From: Prinsepia uniflora
Lineage: Eukaryota; Streptophyta; Magnoliopsida; Rosales; Rosaceae
NCBI GenBank assembly: GCA_032719365.1
Contig: CM064862.1
Location: forward strand, 82,395,628-82,459,627
Direction: 5' to 3'
Length of the DNA: 64,000 bases
Shown here: in pieces, positions 33,436-44,366 of the stretch
Layout of the letters: the number at the start of each line of letters is the position of its first letter
Position numbering within the stretch: position 1 is the first letter of the stretch
The notes under the pieces: generated by a model
Seen by the model: only the letters and a program-made list of their open reading frames with translations
What the model was told of the DNA's origin: nothing
Database searches by the model: none
Translations under genes and position numbers: made by a program

Positions 33436-35145
33436 TAGTAAGCTTCAACGAAACTTGTCGATGCATCAATTGAAAGAAAACAATCGCTTTTGAATGAATT
33501 GGGATGATGAACAGTGTTTGGTGTTCTTCGAAAGTCGAGTTCGAATGAAAGGATTAAGGTAAGTTTGATACAAATTGAATTTACAGATCTCTAATTCAGA
33601 TGTAAACGATGCTAATAGACGGTTTAATTATAGAAATCAAGCAACAATTGAAGGAGATTCAAACGGGTCATCTCGCGGGTTGCAGGATCCGTTTAACAGA
33701 GAAACGGGTGAGGACGATGCATTGTAGCAAGCACTGCGCAAGTGCATGGGTTTCACCCGCATCCACTCACGGCGGTCCGTCAGGGCGCGTGGGCATGATT
33801 CCCAAGGTAAGGTCAACATGACTTTTATTCTATGCAATGTAACGAACATTTTGGTGTTGGTTTCGAGTCAATCGGACACCGTTTCGATATTGTTTCGAGG
33901 GTCCGAAGGTTTATGTTACGTTTTTAATTCGTAATTACTTCCCAGAAAATTATGGGAAATTAATATGATATTAATTAAGTCATTAGTGACCCTGAATAAT
34001 GATTTTGGACAGGATTCGAGATTCCTGGAAAGTACAGGAAATTACAGAAACGCGTGCAACTCGGAAAGCGAGTGGTTTGGATGGTGTGTGAGTAGACGTT
34101 TGTTTTATAAACTGATATGCATACATAGTTAAATGTTTTACATGATTTATGGCATGATTTGATTTGCAATGATTGCATGATTTGATACGATTATTTACAA
34201 GATTTAATGATTATTTTAATCAGTGTTTTTGGCACATTTTTTGAAAAACTGTGAAATTGCTGTTTTGGGCGAAGGCCCTGAATTTGAGATTGGTTTTTAC
34301 TCGGATTATGAGTCAGGAAATTGATTTGATGGATTTGTAATACTTTTTGGATATATTTTATGGATTTATGTGAAAATGGAACTCTGGTTGCGGCTGCACG
34401 GATTTGCATGAAAATGAGATTTGGGCATGAGACCCCGTGATAAATGGTTTTGCCGTGGTTTTAATGATGATTTTGAAATAAATATTTTGATTTTGTATTT
34501 ATGTTCAGTGCCCCCAGATGTGTAATTCCTGGGTAGACTTCAGATGTGTAATTCCCGAAGTGATTTTGGATGTGTAATTCTCGGAGGGACTCCGGATGCG
34601 TAATTCCCGGAGGGACCGAATGTGTAATTCCCGGTGAGGCTGGATGTGTAATTCCCAGCAGGGCTAGATGTGTAATTCCCAGCAGGATGATAACTCTGGA
34701 TGTGTAATTCCCAGAGGACCCTTAGATGTGTAATTCCCGAGTTATGTGCTTTATTTTGTGATAAAATGGTTTTATGAAATGATTCATATGTTTGGCTTGA
34801 GAGCCAGGATTTGATTTCATGTGATTTGTCTGGAAAGCCGATGTTATTCATATGTTTGATTCTATGCAAGCATGGTTTGATAAACTGGAGGGTAAATGAT
34901 GTATTTTTAAATGTATTTTTAAATGATATTATTTTTGTCCACTCACACCTTTGCTGTTATGATAACCCTACAGGTCGTGGCACGTCATTCGGCGCTGATT
35001 GAGAGGCGGAGACATGAGCGGAAATCAGTGCATTTATCTCTTGTCTGACAGGTGCTAAAAGGTAGTTTCGGGACTTCAGTTGACTTGTCATACAGAAGCA
35101 GGACCGGGCACGGTTATCAAAATCCAGTTCGGACGGGTCCTGTCA
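33436..35145 (+). repeat. 3' part of a plus-oriented long LTR
   Basis: Contains the GC-rich block (33,755-33,800), GACAGG near 34,008, donor-like GTGAGTAGAC at 34,088-34,097, the GATGTGTAATTCC hairpin array (34,511-34,744), GTCCACTCAC at 34,937-34,946, and CCCTACAG ending at 34,973. The end is GGGTCCTGTCA at 35,145. The LTR start is missing; the piece at 19,194-20,050 is a candidate for it. Confidence 0.7.
34511..34744 (+). repeat. Nine-copy mini-hairpin array with loop GATGTGTAATTCC
   Basis: Units of ~24-32 bp share the loop GATGTGTAATTCC but have different stems. Arms seen are CCCAG/CTGGG, CTTC/GAAG, CTCCGG/CCGGAG, ACCG/CGGT, GCTGG/CCAGC and CTCTGG/CCAGAG. Both arms change together. One unit (GCTAG/CCAGC) has a mismatch. 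Confidence 0.9.
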
Positions 35146-36849
35146 TCTCATGTCCGGTTTTACCTTTTCAAAACCATTTCATGAAAATCGAAAGCATAAG
35201 CGCGTATAAGCACGTATAAAATAAAAAACCTCGAAGTACGTGCCAATACGTAAACACACACAAAAATGCACTCAAGGCATCACAAAACATATATTAAAAC
35301 ACATATAAAACATTTATGCATGCATCGATTTCAGAAAGAAAGTCCACTCAATGACCGTCCGTGCTGCTACCTTGATACGCGCGTCGTACGCCTTCTCGGG
35401 TCAATCGTCATCTCTGGGGTTCCCAAACCTGTCCAAATCACTTTAGAGGTTTACTAACTACTTAATTAACCCCTCACTAAAGCCCCCTAATTTTTCGGAA
35501 TTTTTAACTATTTTTAAACGCACTTCAAAACCTTCGGACAGCCCGAACTATATCGAGACGATATCCGATCGACTCGAAACTAGTCCAAAAATGTTCCTTA
35601 CATCGAATAGATGATTTCACATGTTGGAACCACCCCCAAAATCTCCCTCAAACGCCCGCACGCGCCGCCTAAAGTGGATGTGCATGGGAGCCACGTGCCT
35701 GCTACAGTGTCGTCTCCTACCTCAGTCAGACCATTCCGAACCGACCAATCTAGTTTTTCCTGCAACTTGGACCAGAGTGACCGGTCCAGCCTCCTACCCG
35801 GTTCAATTTTCAACCTTTCTCTTCCTAATCAATCCTATTCATCATGTTTTGATCCTAGGAACCTAAACCTATGAACCAAATCACCTAAAACCTACAAAAT
35901 CGAACCGGTCCAATTCTTCCTCACGGTTCAAAACCTCCAAGTTTCTCCCAGGGCTTCCTCAACTTCTAACCATCCTCAAAATCATCCTATTACATTCCTA
36001 ATAACCCAATAAACCCATTCAAATCATTAAAAATGGCCCATAACGTGGGAAATCAAAAATAGAAGGAATCGGGCAAAACCGATTACCTTGGTTCGAGTTG
36101 GCCTCCGTCGTCCACGGCGGCGCTGCCTTGGCCAGCCACCACATCCTCCAGTCCTCACTTCATCCTCCTGGGTCTCACATATGATCATAGGGTTGAAGGG
36201 TTTCGATTGGGGTGGAAGGGTTATCGGGTTGGGTTTGGTTTAGTTTGGTGGGGAAAATGATCGATGAAGGAAAGGGGAAGGATATGCATGAATGGGAACT
36301 GATGGGGAATGGATGACAGACTTTTCATTCATCCATGGGGCCTGAGAAAGATCTAGGGCCCACTAAATGCCAAAAAGGTTCCGTCTCATAAAATGTGCAA
36401 TAGTACGTTCGGCCTTCCGTGAATCGTAACTTCTTCGTCGAACGTTCGAATTCGACGTGCCACCTGTCTACGGATTCGTATCGTCCTGATCTACATAATG
36501 GTCCTTGGCCCTCGGCCATCTGACCTCCTGGATCAAAAGTCAACTGTTGGCCTCTTTTTAACCAAATTACCAAAATACTTCCGAACTTTCGAACATCATA
36601 ACTTCTTCCTCGAATGTCAGAATTGAACGTACCACCTGTCTATGAACTTGTGACATCCCGAACTATGTCACAGTCATCGGCCAAAATCCATTTGACTGCC
36701 TGAATGAAAAATCAACGTTTCGCCCATTCTAGGGCAAAAATCGTCATTTCATCCTGAACGTCCGTTGATCCTCGTCTAATCTCCGATTAGTCTCGCTAAT
36801 CCATCATTAAGTCTTAATTAATCCTGATAATTCGGGACGGGTCGTTACA
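35146..36849 (-). repeat. Truncated minus-oriented LTR
   Basis: The plus-strand end is GGGACGGGTCGTTACA at 36,849. It begins, directly after the LTR ending at 35,145, with TCTCATGTCCGG, which aligns with the hairpin-array region of other copies (compare 2505). Its left half (LTR terminus and first half of the module) is therefore missing. A decayed palindrome lies near 36,311. Confidence 0.65.
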
Positions 36850-37026
36850 TGAGTTTCCCTTAGAGTAGGTTCCTTGTCAACCTGCGCCACATGTTGTTTC
36901 CCAACAATACAACTTGCACATACATGAGCTCCATTTTTTATTTTAGGCATCCAAATCACCATATCCTTGTGCTATAGGTTTTTGAGTGTTGAATAGTTAA
37001 AATGACCATATATGTCATGCCATAGT
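36850..37026 (-). pseudogene. Copia polyprotein fragment (GAG-pre-integrase)
   Basis: The minus strand encodes a W-H-x2-Y-G-H-x-N motif, then KDMV, C-A-S-C and GKQHV. This is the GAG-pre-integrase zinc-binding region that precedes integrase in Ty1/Copia polyproteins. An in-frame stop is present. It continues across the LTR insertion: the ATAGT at its right edge recurs at 42,856, where the frame resumes. The integrase and RT that should lie to the left are absent, replaced by the LTR that ends at 36,849. Confidence 0.8.
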
Positions 37027-37290
37027 TGTAACGACCCGTCCCGAGAGCCGTGATTAGTAAAGTCATTAGTAACGGATTAGTGAGCTTAATCGGTGGTTAG
37101 TTGGCTACTTTCGGGTCCGTTATAGTAGAATGACGATTTTGCCCCTGGTTTGGGTAAAAAGTTGACTTTTAGTTCGGGCGGTCAATTGGACATTGACCGA
37201 TGACCGTGACGTAGTTCGGGACGTCATGAGTCCGTAGACAGGTGGCACGCCCGATTCCGACATCCGATGAGGAAGTTATGATGTTCGGAA

Positions 37291-40200
37291 CCCCGGGATT
37301 AACTCGGAACCCGCCTGATCCCGTCTGACACCACGTGTCAGACCAGGGAAAATTCCATCTCTGCCCTCGCCGGGGCTATCAGAGTGCATCAGGATCGTAG
37401 GAGGAGGGGAGTGATGTCTCGTCTCTGCCACAGCCCGCATCCGTTATCAACCTGAAGGGCATTAAAACACGAAAACCGTGAGTGGACAATTTAAACTTTT
37501 CATTTAAAAACATTTTCATCCAAAGACATTTATGCCCTTCATAAAAATATACGCATGCATTCCAAAAACCGTTTAGTAAAACATTCATAAAATCATTTAT
37601 CAAACATATCAAAACCTTTCAAGGGTTCATGCCCGGTTCCCATAAGCCGTCATGAACCATAAATCCATTTAGGTCCTCGACTTGAAATCACAATCAAAAA
37701 CCCGTAGGTCAAATCAATTGGGACTCAACCCAAATCACATCAAGTATGGGGTCTCCGCCCCAAATCACTTTCTAAGTCATAAAACATAGGGTCTCCGCCC
37801 TCAAATCTCGTATACGGGGTCGCAGCCCCAAATCAATTTTATAAATCATAAAACATAGGGTCTCCGCCCTCAAATCACTTTTCCATAAAACCTCATACGT
37901 ATCAACATACGTATAACCCATTCGCGGCACTTCCGAGAAGATGCCAACTCGGAGCACACAGCCCCTAGGGAACACATCCCCGATATAGTCACGATGCCAA
38001 TCTCTATCTAGTGTGCACACTACTCGGGGTCTCACTCCGAGTCTTCTCCCCGGAATCTCCATCTGGGAGGCTCAATCACTGGATCTAGTCTGAGCTCTCT
38101 CTCTGGATCTAGTCCACACATCTCTCCGAAATCTGGTCCGGGACCACAACATAAGTAACCTCCACTCTTGGAACGGGATCCCTATGGGGATACCCACTCT
38201 GGTCTGTGGCTCGTGGCTCTCCAGGTCGACGCTGAAGGAGACCATATAATCATATGGAGGGTTCATTCATTTTCAAATACTTTATTTCTTTCTCAAACCA
38301 CTTTTCAACTGGGTCTCATACCCGATTCGTCTCAACGGGATTCCTCGAATCCGATTCAAATCCATTTCACAGGCCTCAGCCTAAATCCACAGTTCAACAG
38401 GGTCTCATGCCCGAATACTCATTTCACAAACGGAACTGGGACTTAAGCCCGATATCACAACCAACTAGGCCCTAAGCCCGAAACCATAAAGCAACAGGAC
38501 CTTACGTCCGATTTCACAACTACTGGGGCCTTAAGCCCGATATCTCAACTAAATGGGTCTCAAGCCAGATAGTACCAATAACTGGGCCTCAAACCCGAAT
38601 CGTAAACAAACTGGACCCCCGGTCCAATCGTATAGCTCAAACGGACCCTCGGTCCGATTCCTCATCAATTCAAATGGACTCTAAGTCCGAGACTTTGTAC
38701 ATCAAATGGGTCTCATGCCCGAGTTCATGTTTCCAAATCCAAAATCCGTTTAGTAAACCGTCATTGAAAACACAGTAAACAAAGGTGCGACATAAAGCTG
38801 AAAACCTCGAAAAACGTGCAATTATGTCGATCCTAAGCTACCACAAACAATTGCACTCATGGAAACATGAAATACATATTAAAAGAATTTATAAACATTT
38901 ATGCATGCATCGAATTCATAAAACAAGTCCACTCACAGACCGTCCGAAGTTGCGCCTCGATACGCGTGCCATAATCGTCTTCCGGGTCAAACGTCACCTC
39001 CGGGATTCCCGAACCTGTCCAAATTAATTTAGAGGGTTACTAACTACTTATATAACCCCTCACTAAAGTCCCGTAATTTTCTGGAATTTCTAACTATTTT
39101 TAAACGCGAACCTAAACTTTTCGATGCCCCGAAACATATCGAGACGATGTCCGATCGACACGAAACCAGTCCCAAAATGTTCGTTACATCGAATAGATGA
39201 TTTCGTATGTTGAACATATGCCCAAAAACCCTAGCACGTACCCGCACGCGCCCCTGGAAGTTGCCTGCGCGAGGGCCCACGTGCCGGCTACTGTAGATCG
39301 TCATCAAGCTCTCGCCGCCAGTCCGGGTCGGCCGGTCCGGTCCAACCCCTGCAACTGGACCGGCGTGACCGGTCCAGGCCATTTTCTTCCTATTTTTCGG
39401 TCCGTTTTCCTCCATTTCAATCCCTAAATTCCTCTTTCCTTATTTCCTACCTAACCCAATCCTTAAAACCAACTAAAACCATCAAAATCTCATGGTTTAA
39501 TTTTGAACCTCACGGTTCACTTTTCCCGATCAGCCTACACGGCTGCTCAGCCCAAACCACCACCCAAAACCTCCCTAACATCTTCTAACTAACTCACTAA
39601 CTCCATCCTAATCATCTAAAACAACCTAAAACCTTAAATCGAAATAAAAAGGGAGATTTGGGTAAACCGAGTACCTCTCGGTTTTCAAGGCCTCCGTGCA
39701 CGGCTGTGCTTCCCTGGCCGGCCACCATGTCCTCTCCGTCCTCTCTTCCTTCTCTGGTCTCTCAGTTATGATCACAGGGTTGGAAGGTTGGATTTGGGGA
39801 GAATGGATGGATCGGGTTGTTTGGGAACAAAGAAAATGAAAATGCACGGGAAGGATGGATGCATGAATGCAAAATGATGCCCAGTGGATGAGTGACACTT
39901 GTCACTCATCCATTGGTCCTGGGAATAAAAATCTGGGCCCCACTTAAGTCCAAAAGGTCCTCGTCTCGAAATTCGTGCAATAGTACTTTCCTACTTTCGT
40001 GAACCGTAACTTCTCCGTCGAATGTTCGAATTCGACGTGCCGCCTGTCTACGGATTCGTATCGTCGTGATCTACGTAAAGGTCTTCGGCCCTTGGCCATC
40101 GGACCTCCCGGTCAAAAGGTCAATTTTTGACCTCCTATTCACCCAAATTACCAAACTGCCCTTGGGCTTCCGAACGTCATAACTTCCTCCTCGGACGTCG

Positions 40201-40429
40201 AAATCGAGCGTATCACCTGTCTATGAACTCGTGACGTCATGAACTACGTCACGGTCATCGTCCAAAGTCCATTTGACAGCGTGAACGAGAAGTCAACGAT
40301 TCGCCCATTCCAAGGGCAAAATCGTCATTTCGCCCGAACGTCCGCTAATCCTCGTCTAATCTCCGATTAGTCTCATTAATTCGTCATTAATTCTCAATTA
40401 ATCCCGTTAATTCGGGACGGGTCGTCACA
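37291..40429 (-). mobile_element. Nested solo LTR with damaged left end
   Basis: The plus-strand end GGGACGGGTCGTCACA (40,429) is intact. On the left it begins ACCCCGGGATTAACTCGG, lacking about 15 terminal bases including TGACAGG. Module 37,452-38,936 (decamers 37,478-37,487 and 38,927-38,936), hairpin arrays 37,711-37,877 and 38,300-38,720, and the palindrome at 39,887-39,910 are all present. No target duplication remains. Confidence 0.8.
38300..38720. repeat. Array of ~16 mini-hairpins with varied, compensated stems
   Basis: Units read as four- or five-base arms around a 4-6 nt loop, usually followed by GAAT/GATAT. Examples: GGAC-CTTAC-GTCC, GGGC-CTTAA-GCCC, TGGAC-CCCCG-GTCCA, CGGAC-CCTCG-GTCCG, GGAC-TCTAA-GTCC, AGGC-CTCA-GCCT, GGGT-CTCAT-GCCC (one G-T pair). 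A related block at 37,711-37,877 has TTGGG/CCCAA, GGGG/CCCC and AGGG/CCCT. Confidence 0.88.
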
Positions 40430-42855
40430 TTTGGTGCATTGGGAGTTGTGCAAATTGGATCAGGACAAGTGTACAGGTGCAAGTAGATATTTGTGAGAGG
40501 GGCTATAGGATTGTGACATGTGGCAGTGTGCTAGAGGGTTCTACAAGTTTGCACGGTTCAAATGCTTCGTGTATGTGTGTTTGTGGCCGTGCACAAGAGA
40601 GAAACATAGAGTGAGTTTGGGAGAGGGATTGATCGATTGCAGAGGTTGTGGTGAGTTTTGGTGATCAAGAGAGTGACAGAGAGAAGGGAAGTAGTGGTGA
40701 ATGGCTTGTGAGTGAGGACTATGGAAGAAATCAGGGTAGTGTGAGGGTTGGAGTTCTCAGGGAAAAATAGAGAGAGTCGAAGTGGTGGTGTTGCGGAGCT
40801 GCGATCAAACCTGTGGATTGAAGCTGTGGCGGTGTTCAGAGGCTTGAGGGGAGTCTAGTGAGCACGGCGGCGACCGGGAGGCAGGTAATTTCTCTTTTCC
40901 TCTGTTTGCTCTGTTTTTCCCGTTTTGTTCAAATGGTTAGTCATGACGCTAGGGGCTGAGTCGAGGTGTCTGGTAGGTCCTAATCGATTCCTTAGGTCCT
41001 TAGGAACCTGCTAACAACGAAGCCGTGATGGGGGGTGTCACCGGTGGCTGAATGGAAGAACAGAGGTTTTGGTTGGTCACGGGTTCGAGCTAGGGACGAT
41101 GGGTTAGAGGTAGGATTGTTGTGTTTGGTTGAGGGGAATAGGTTGCTTAGGACGGAACGAAGCTACTAGGCTTGGAAGGAAGGGAATTGGTGGACGGATG
41201 ATAGAGAACCGGTCACGCCGGTTCAGTTTAGTTGAATCGGTCTGGACCGCTGGGATAGAGGTTGACAATGATACTGTAGCAGGCGCGTGAGGCTCACGCG
41301 CAGCCACTTTGGGTGGTGCCTGAGGCCCACGCGCAGCCACTTTGGACAGCGCGTGGGGCATTTTCCGGCGAACCTTCCAACATAGTTTTTGGTCTAGAAG
41401 TTGTAACGAATCTTTTGGGATAGGTTTCAGGTTAATCGGACGTCGATTCGAGCTAGTTCCGTGGGATTGAAGTTCTAGGGTTTCGTTTTACGTACGTTTG
41501 AAGTTCGCGAAAATTAGGGAAAATTAGGAGGATCTTCGTTGACGTGTTAGTGACGTCTTTTGGTGACTTGTGACAGGATCGGGACTTCCCGAAGTAGACG
41601 AGGAACGTACGGAACGTACGGGGCGCGAGTGACGTGTCGGTGACTGTGAGTGGACCCCTTCTCTATAATTGAGCATGCATAACTGTTTTTAATTATTTGT
41701 TTTATGGTTTTACATGTGATTTCATGGTTATTTGACTATGCTATAACTGTTTTACATTTTTGCACGTTTTTCGAGAAATAGCATATTTGGCGCGTTTTAC
41801 GAGAAAGACTTGATTTATGATTATGATGCCATGGTTTTGGGATTTCAAACGATAAATGGTTTTCAATGATTATAAAGGGATTTGAAACATGATTTGATAA
41901 TCAGGGTTTTCGGTTTTAGAATCGGATTTCGAGAATCGAGATTTGGTTTTAAAATTGAAAAGTGGATTTCCGGATTTGGGTTCGGAATGACGGTTCTGGA
42001 TGCCGGAAGGGCTTCGGGCCAGTGATTTCGGATTCGAGTTTGGATGCGGATTTTGAAAAAGGTTTCAAATGGTTTTGGATTGGATTTGCTGGATCTGGTT
42101 ATTGGGTTTAAAGACCCGGATATTGTGATTGAAGGGGGACGGGCTCGGATTGGGTTTAAAGAGCCGGATTGAGTTTAAAGACTCGGAGTTTAAAGAATCG
42201 GATATATTGATATTTCCCCCGTAGGCCTGTTGAGTTTAAAGACTCGGAGTTGATTAAGGCCTGGATTGAGTTTAAAGACTCGGGAGTTTAAAGACTCGGA
42301 TAGGTCCAGCAGGTTTGATCGGATAATGATGACTTGGATTTATGTTTTATCGTACTGTTTTCATGATATCTATTCTGTGATTTATAACCGTTTTTGTGAT
42401 GATTACTATGTGGTTTATAACTGTTTCCAATAAATGGGTTGTGCATGCATGTTTTTAAAACAGAGGGCCAAACCCTGATTTGTCATAAAATGGTTTTTGA
42501 AACTTTTATTCTTTTTGGTCCACTCACACCTTCTGGTTTTAATTGCCCTCCAGGTCGTGGAGCTAGCGCGGGGGTTGACGTTGAGACAGCGTCGGAAGCA
42601 TAGAGTACTCGAGAGTTTTCCCAGGGTGTTTCCGATTTTCCATTGTGCGTGTACTTTGTATATCGGTTTTTGTTTTCCTTAGTTTGGTACTGTGCTCTGT
42701 ATAACTGTTGACTCTGGGATGTTTTAATTTTCTCCTGCGTTTGACAATGTAAATTGGTGGTTTTCGTGAGGTTACCTTGGTCTTTCATTTGGGGTTATCA
42801 GACGGGAGCAAGATTTACCTCGGTTTTCGGGGTGGAACCGGGGTGGGTCCTGACA

Positions 42856-44366
42856 ATAGTTTTGAATCTTCAGAAATAGTAGCCCTCATCACACAATCAA
42901 AAATCATAAGAAAACACCTATTCCTGGTCAAAGGGATCTTTGTGACCCTGTGAACCAATTCCCTATCCTAAAAAATGTCTACATACCGATCACCAAAGAC
43001 TAAGAAGTAGCCATGCTCAATCATCTACCCAACACTCAATAAATTTTCCTCCAAACCTAGTAACGACATCACATCCTTAATGTGCATTTCTCCCTACTTA
43101 GTCTGGATTACCAATGCCTCTTTTCCAACTGCTTGGACTAGCTCACCATTTCCCATCTTCACTATGGCCTTGATACTCCTATCAACGTTCATTATATGTG
43201 ACTCTTGAGTTGTCATACGATTACTACATGCATTGTACATACCAAACATTTTTAGTCTTCACAGAAGCTGAATTATAGGCATAGAATAGGTTTTCAGGTG
43301 CTAATGCCTCTATCCCTTCCTTCGCCATGTTCACAGATTTTGTACTCATGCAATCTTTAGTTATATGACCAACTTTGTTGCAGTTATAGCACTTTGATCT
43401 ACTCTTAAACCAACAAGTACCATAGTGTTTCCTTCCACACACACTTTGCACTTAGGTGCACTGTTTTCAAACTTCTTTGAATTCTAGTGATTTCTAGACT
43501 TCTCACCATTGTTGGATCTCTGATTCTAGCCTTTGTTCTTAAAGTTCTTCTTGAACTTGCCATGTGAATTCTCATGTTCATTAGTCTACTATCCCTTGGA
43601 ATGTACATACAAGTTAGCAAAATCTTTGTCCACGCTTCCCTCATTATGCATCTTAATTCTCTTATCAAAAACCCTAATTGAAGCAATGACACTTTCAACA
43701 TTCAGTGTCCATGTCCCTAGTCTCTTCTATAATAGACACGATGGGATGATCGTATGGTTTAGTCAAGCTAATTAGGATCTTTTGAGCTAACCTTCATTCT
43801 GTTATGTCATCACCATAGGTTCTTATTTGATTAACACTCCATATAATCTAGACATGTAAACATATAAGGTTTTTTCTTCTTTCATTCGAGGATATTTGAA
43901 ATCTCTCCTTAGATATTGAAGTTTTATAGCTCTAACCTTTGAATCACCTGTGTACTCTCTTTTCAGGACATTTCATGCAGATTGAGCACTCTCTTCGTTC
44001 TGGATTTTGGGAAAAATATCATCAGCAACCGAATTTTTAAGCATACTCAGGGTCTTGGCATCCTTCGCAACCTGCACATGGTTTGGCTGTTTCAAGATAG
44101 CTCCTGCTTCTCCTTCAACAATACTAGCTCTAGGTATTCCAACCTCTACATATTTTCACAGACCATATCCTTTTAAAACTATCTTTATCTTAATACTATA
44201 GGCATCATAGTTAGATCCTGTGAAAATTGGAGTTCGTAGCTTACCGCCACTATGCGTTTTTGTCATTCCAAATCGCACAAACTTCGTCTACTTTCATACT
44301 TACTTCTCTCAATGCCTAACACAGATCACGCCCAGATACATATTAGAATTTGCTCTGATACCATAT
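42856..44366 (-). pseudogene. Copia gag region and PBS, decayed
   Basis: Reading leftward on the minus strand from the PBS (TGGTATCAGAGC at 44,352-44,363), a degenerate UBN2-type Copia gag follows in shifting frames. A CYNCNKVGHITKDC zinc knuckle lies near 43,345-43,390. Next is the protease region: NHMTTQ, then MGNGELVQAVGKEALVIQT, then MIEHGYFLVFGD. The sequence runs up to 42,860, where the GAG-pre-integrase begins and continues at 37,022. Several stops and frameshifts make it inactive. Everything from integrase onward is missing. Confidence 0.85.

Larger units (their letters stand above)
37027..42855 (+). mobile_element. Long LTR, interrupted, duplication ATAGT
   Basis: Starts TGTAACGACCCGTCCC at 37,027 and ends GGGTCCTGACA at 42,855. 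ATAGT lies on both sides (37,022-37,026 and 42,856-42,860), and removing the insertion rejoins a Copia reading frame. The LTR is present as two pieces, 37,027-37,290 and 40,430-42,855, separated by a minus-oriented LTR. About 0.2 kb is missing at the junction compared with the LTR at 24,133-27,104. The right piece has the module (41,646-42,553) and a GAGTTTAAAGACTC array at 42,100-42,300. Confidence 0.88.

Noticed and set aside
32889..33473. 194-codon plus-strand open frame
   Set aside because: It spans retrotransposon internal DNA, two primer-binding sites and the antisense of a 5S-bearing LTR. No protein domain, so it is a chance frame.
19189..35150. A single plus-oriented LTR split by everything from 20,050 to 33,435, with duplication TCTCT/TCTCA
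   Set aside because: Flanks agree at only four of five bases, and the inner break points show no duplication, so I did not annotate it as one insertion.
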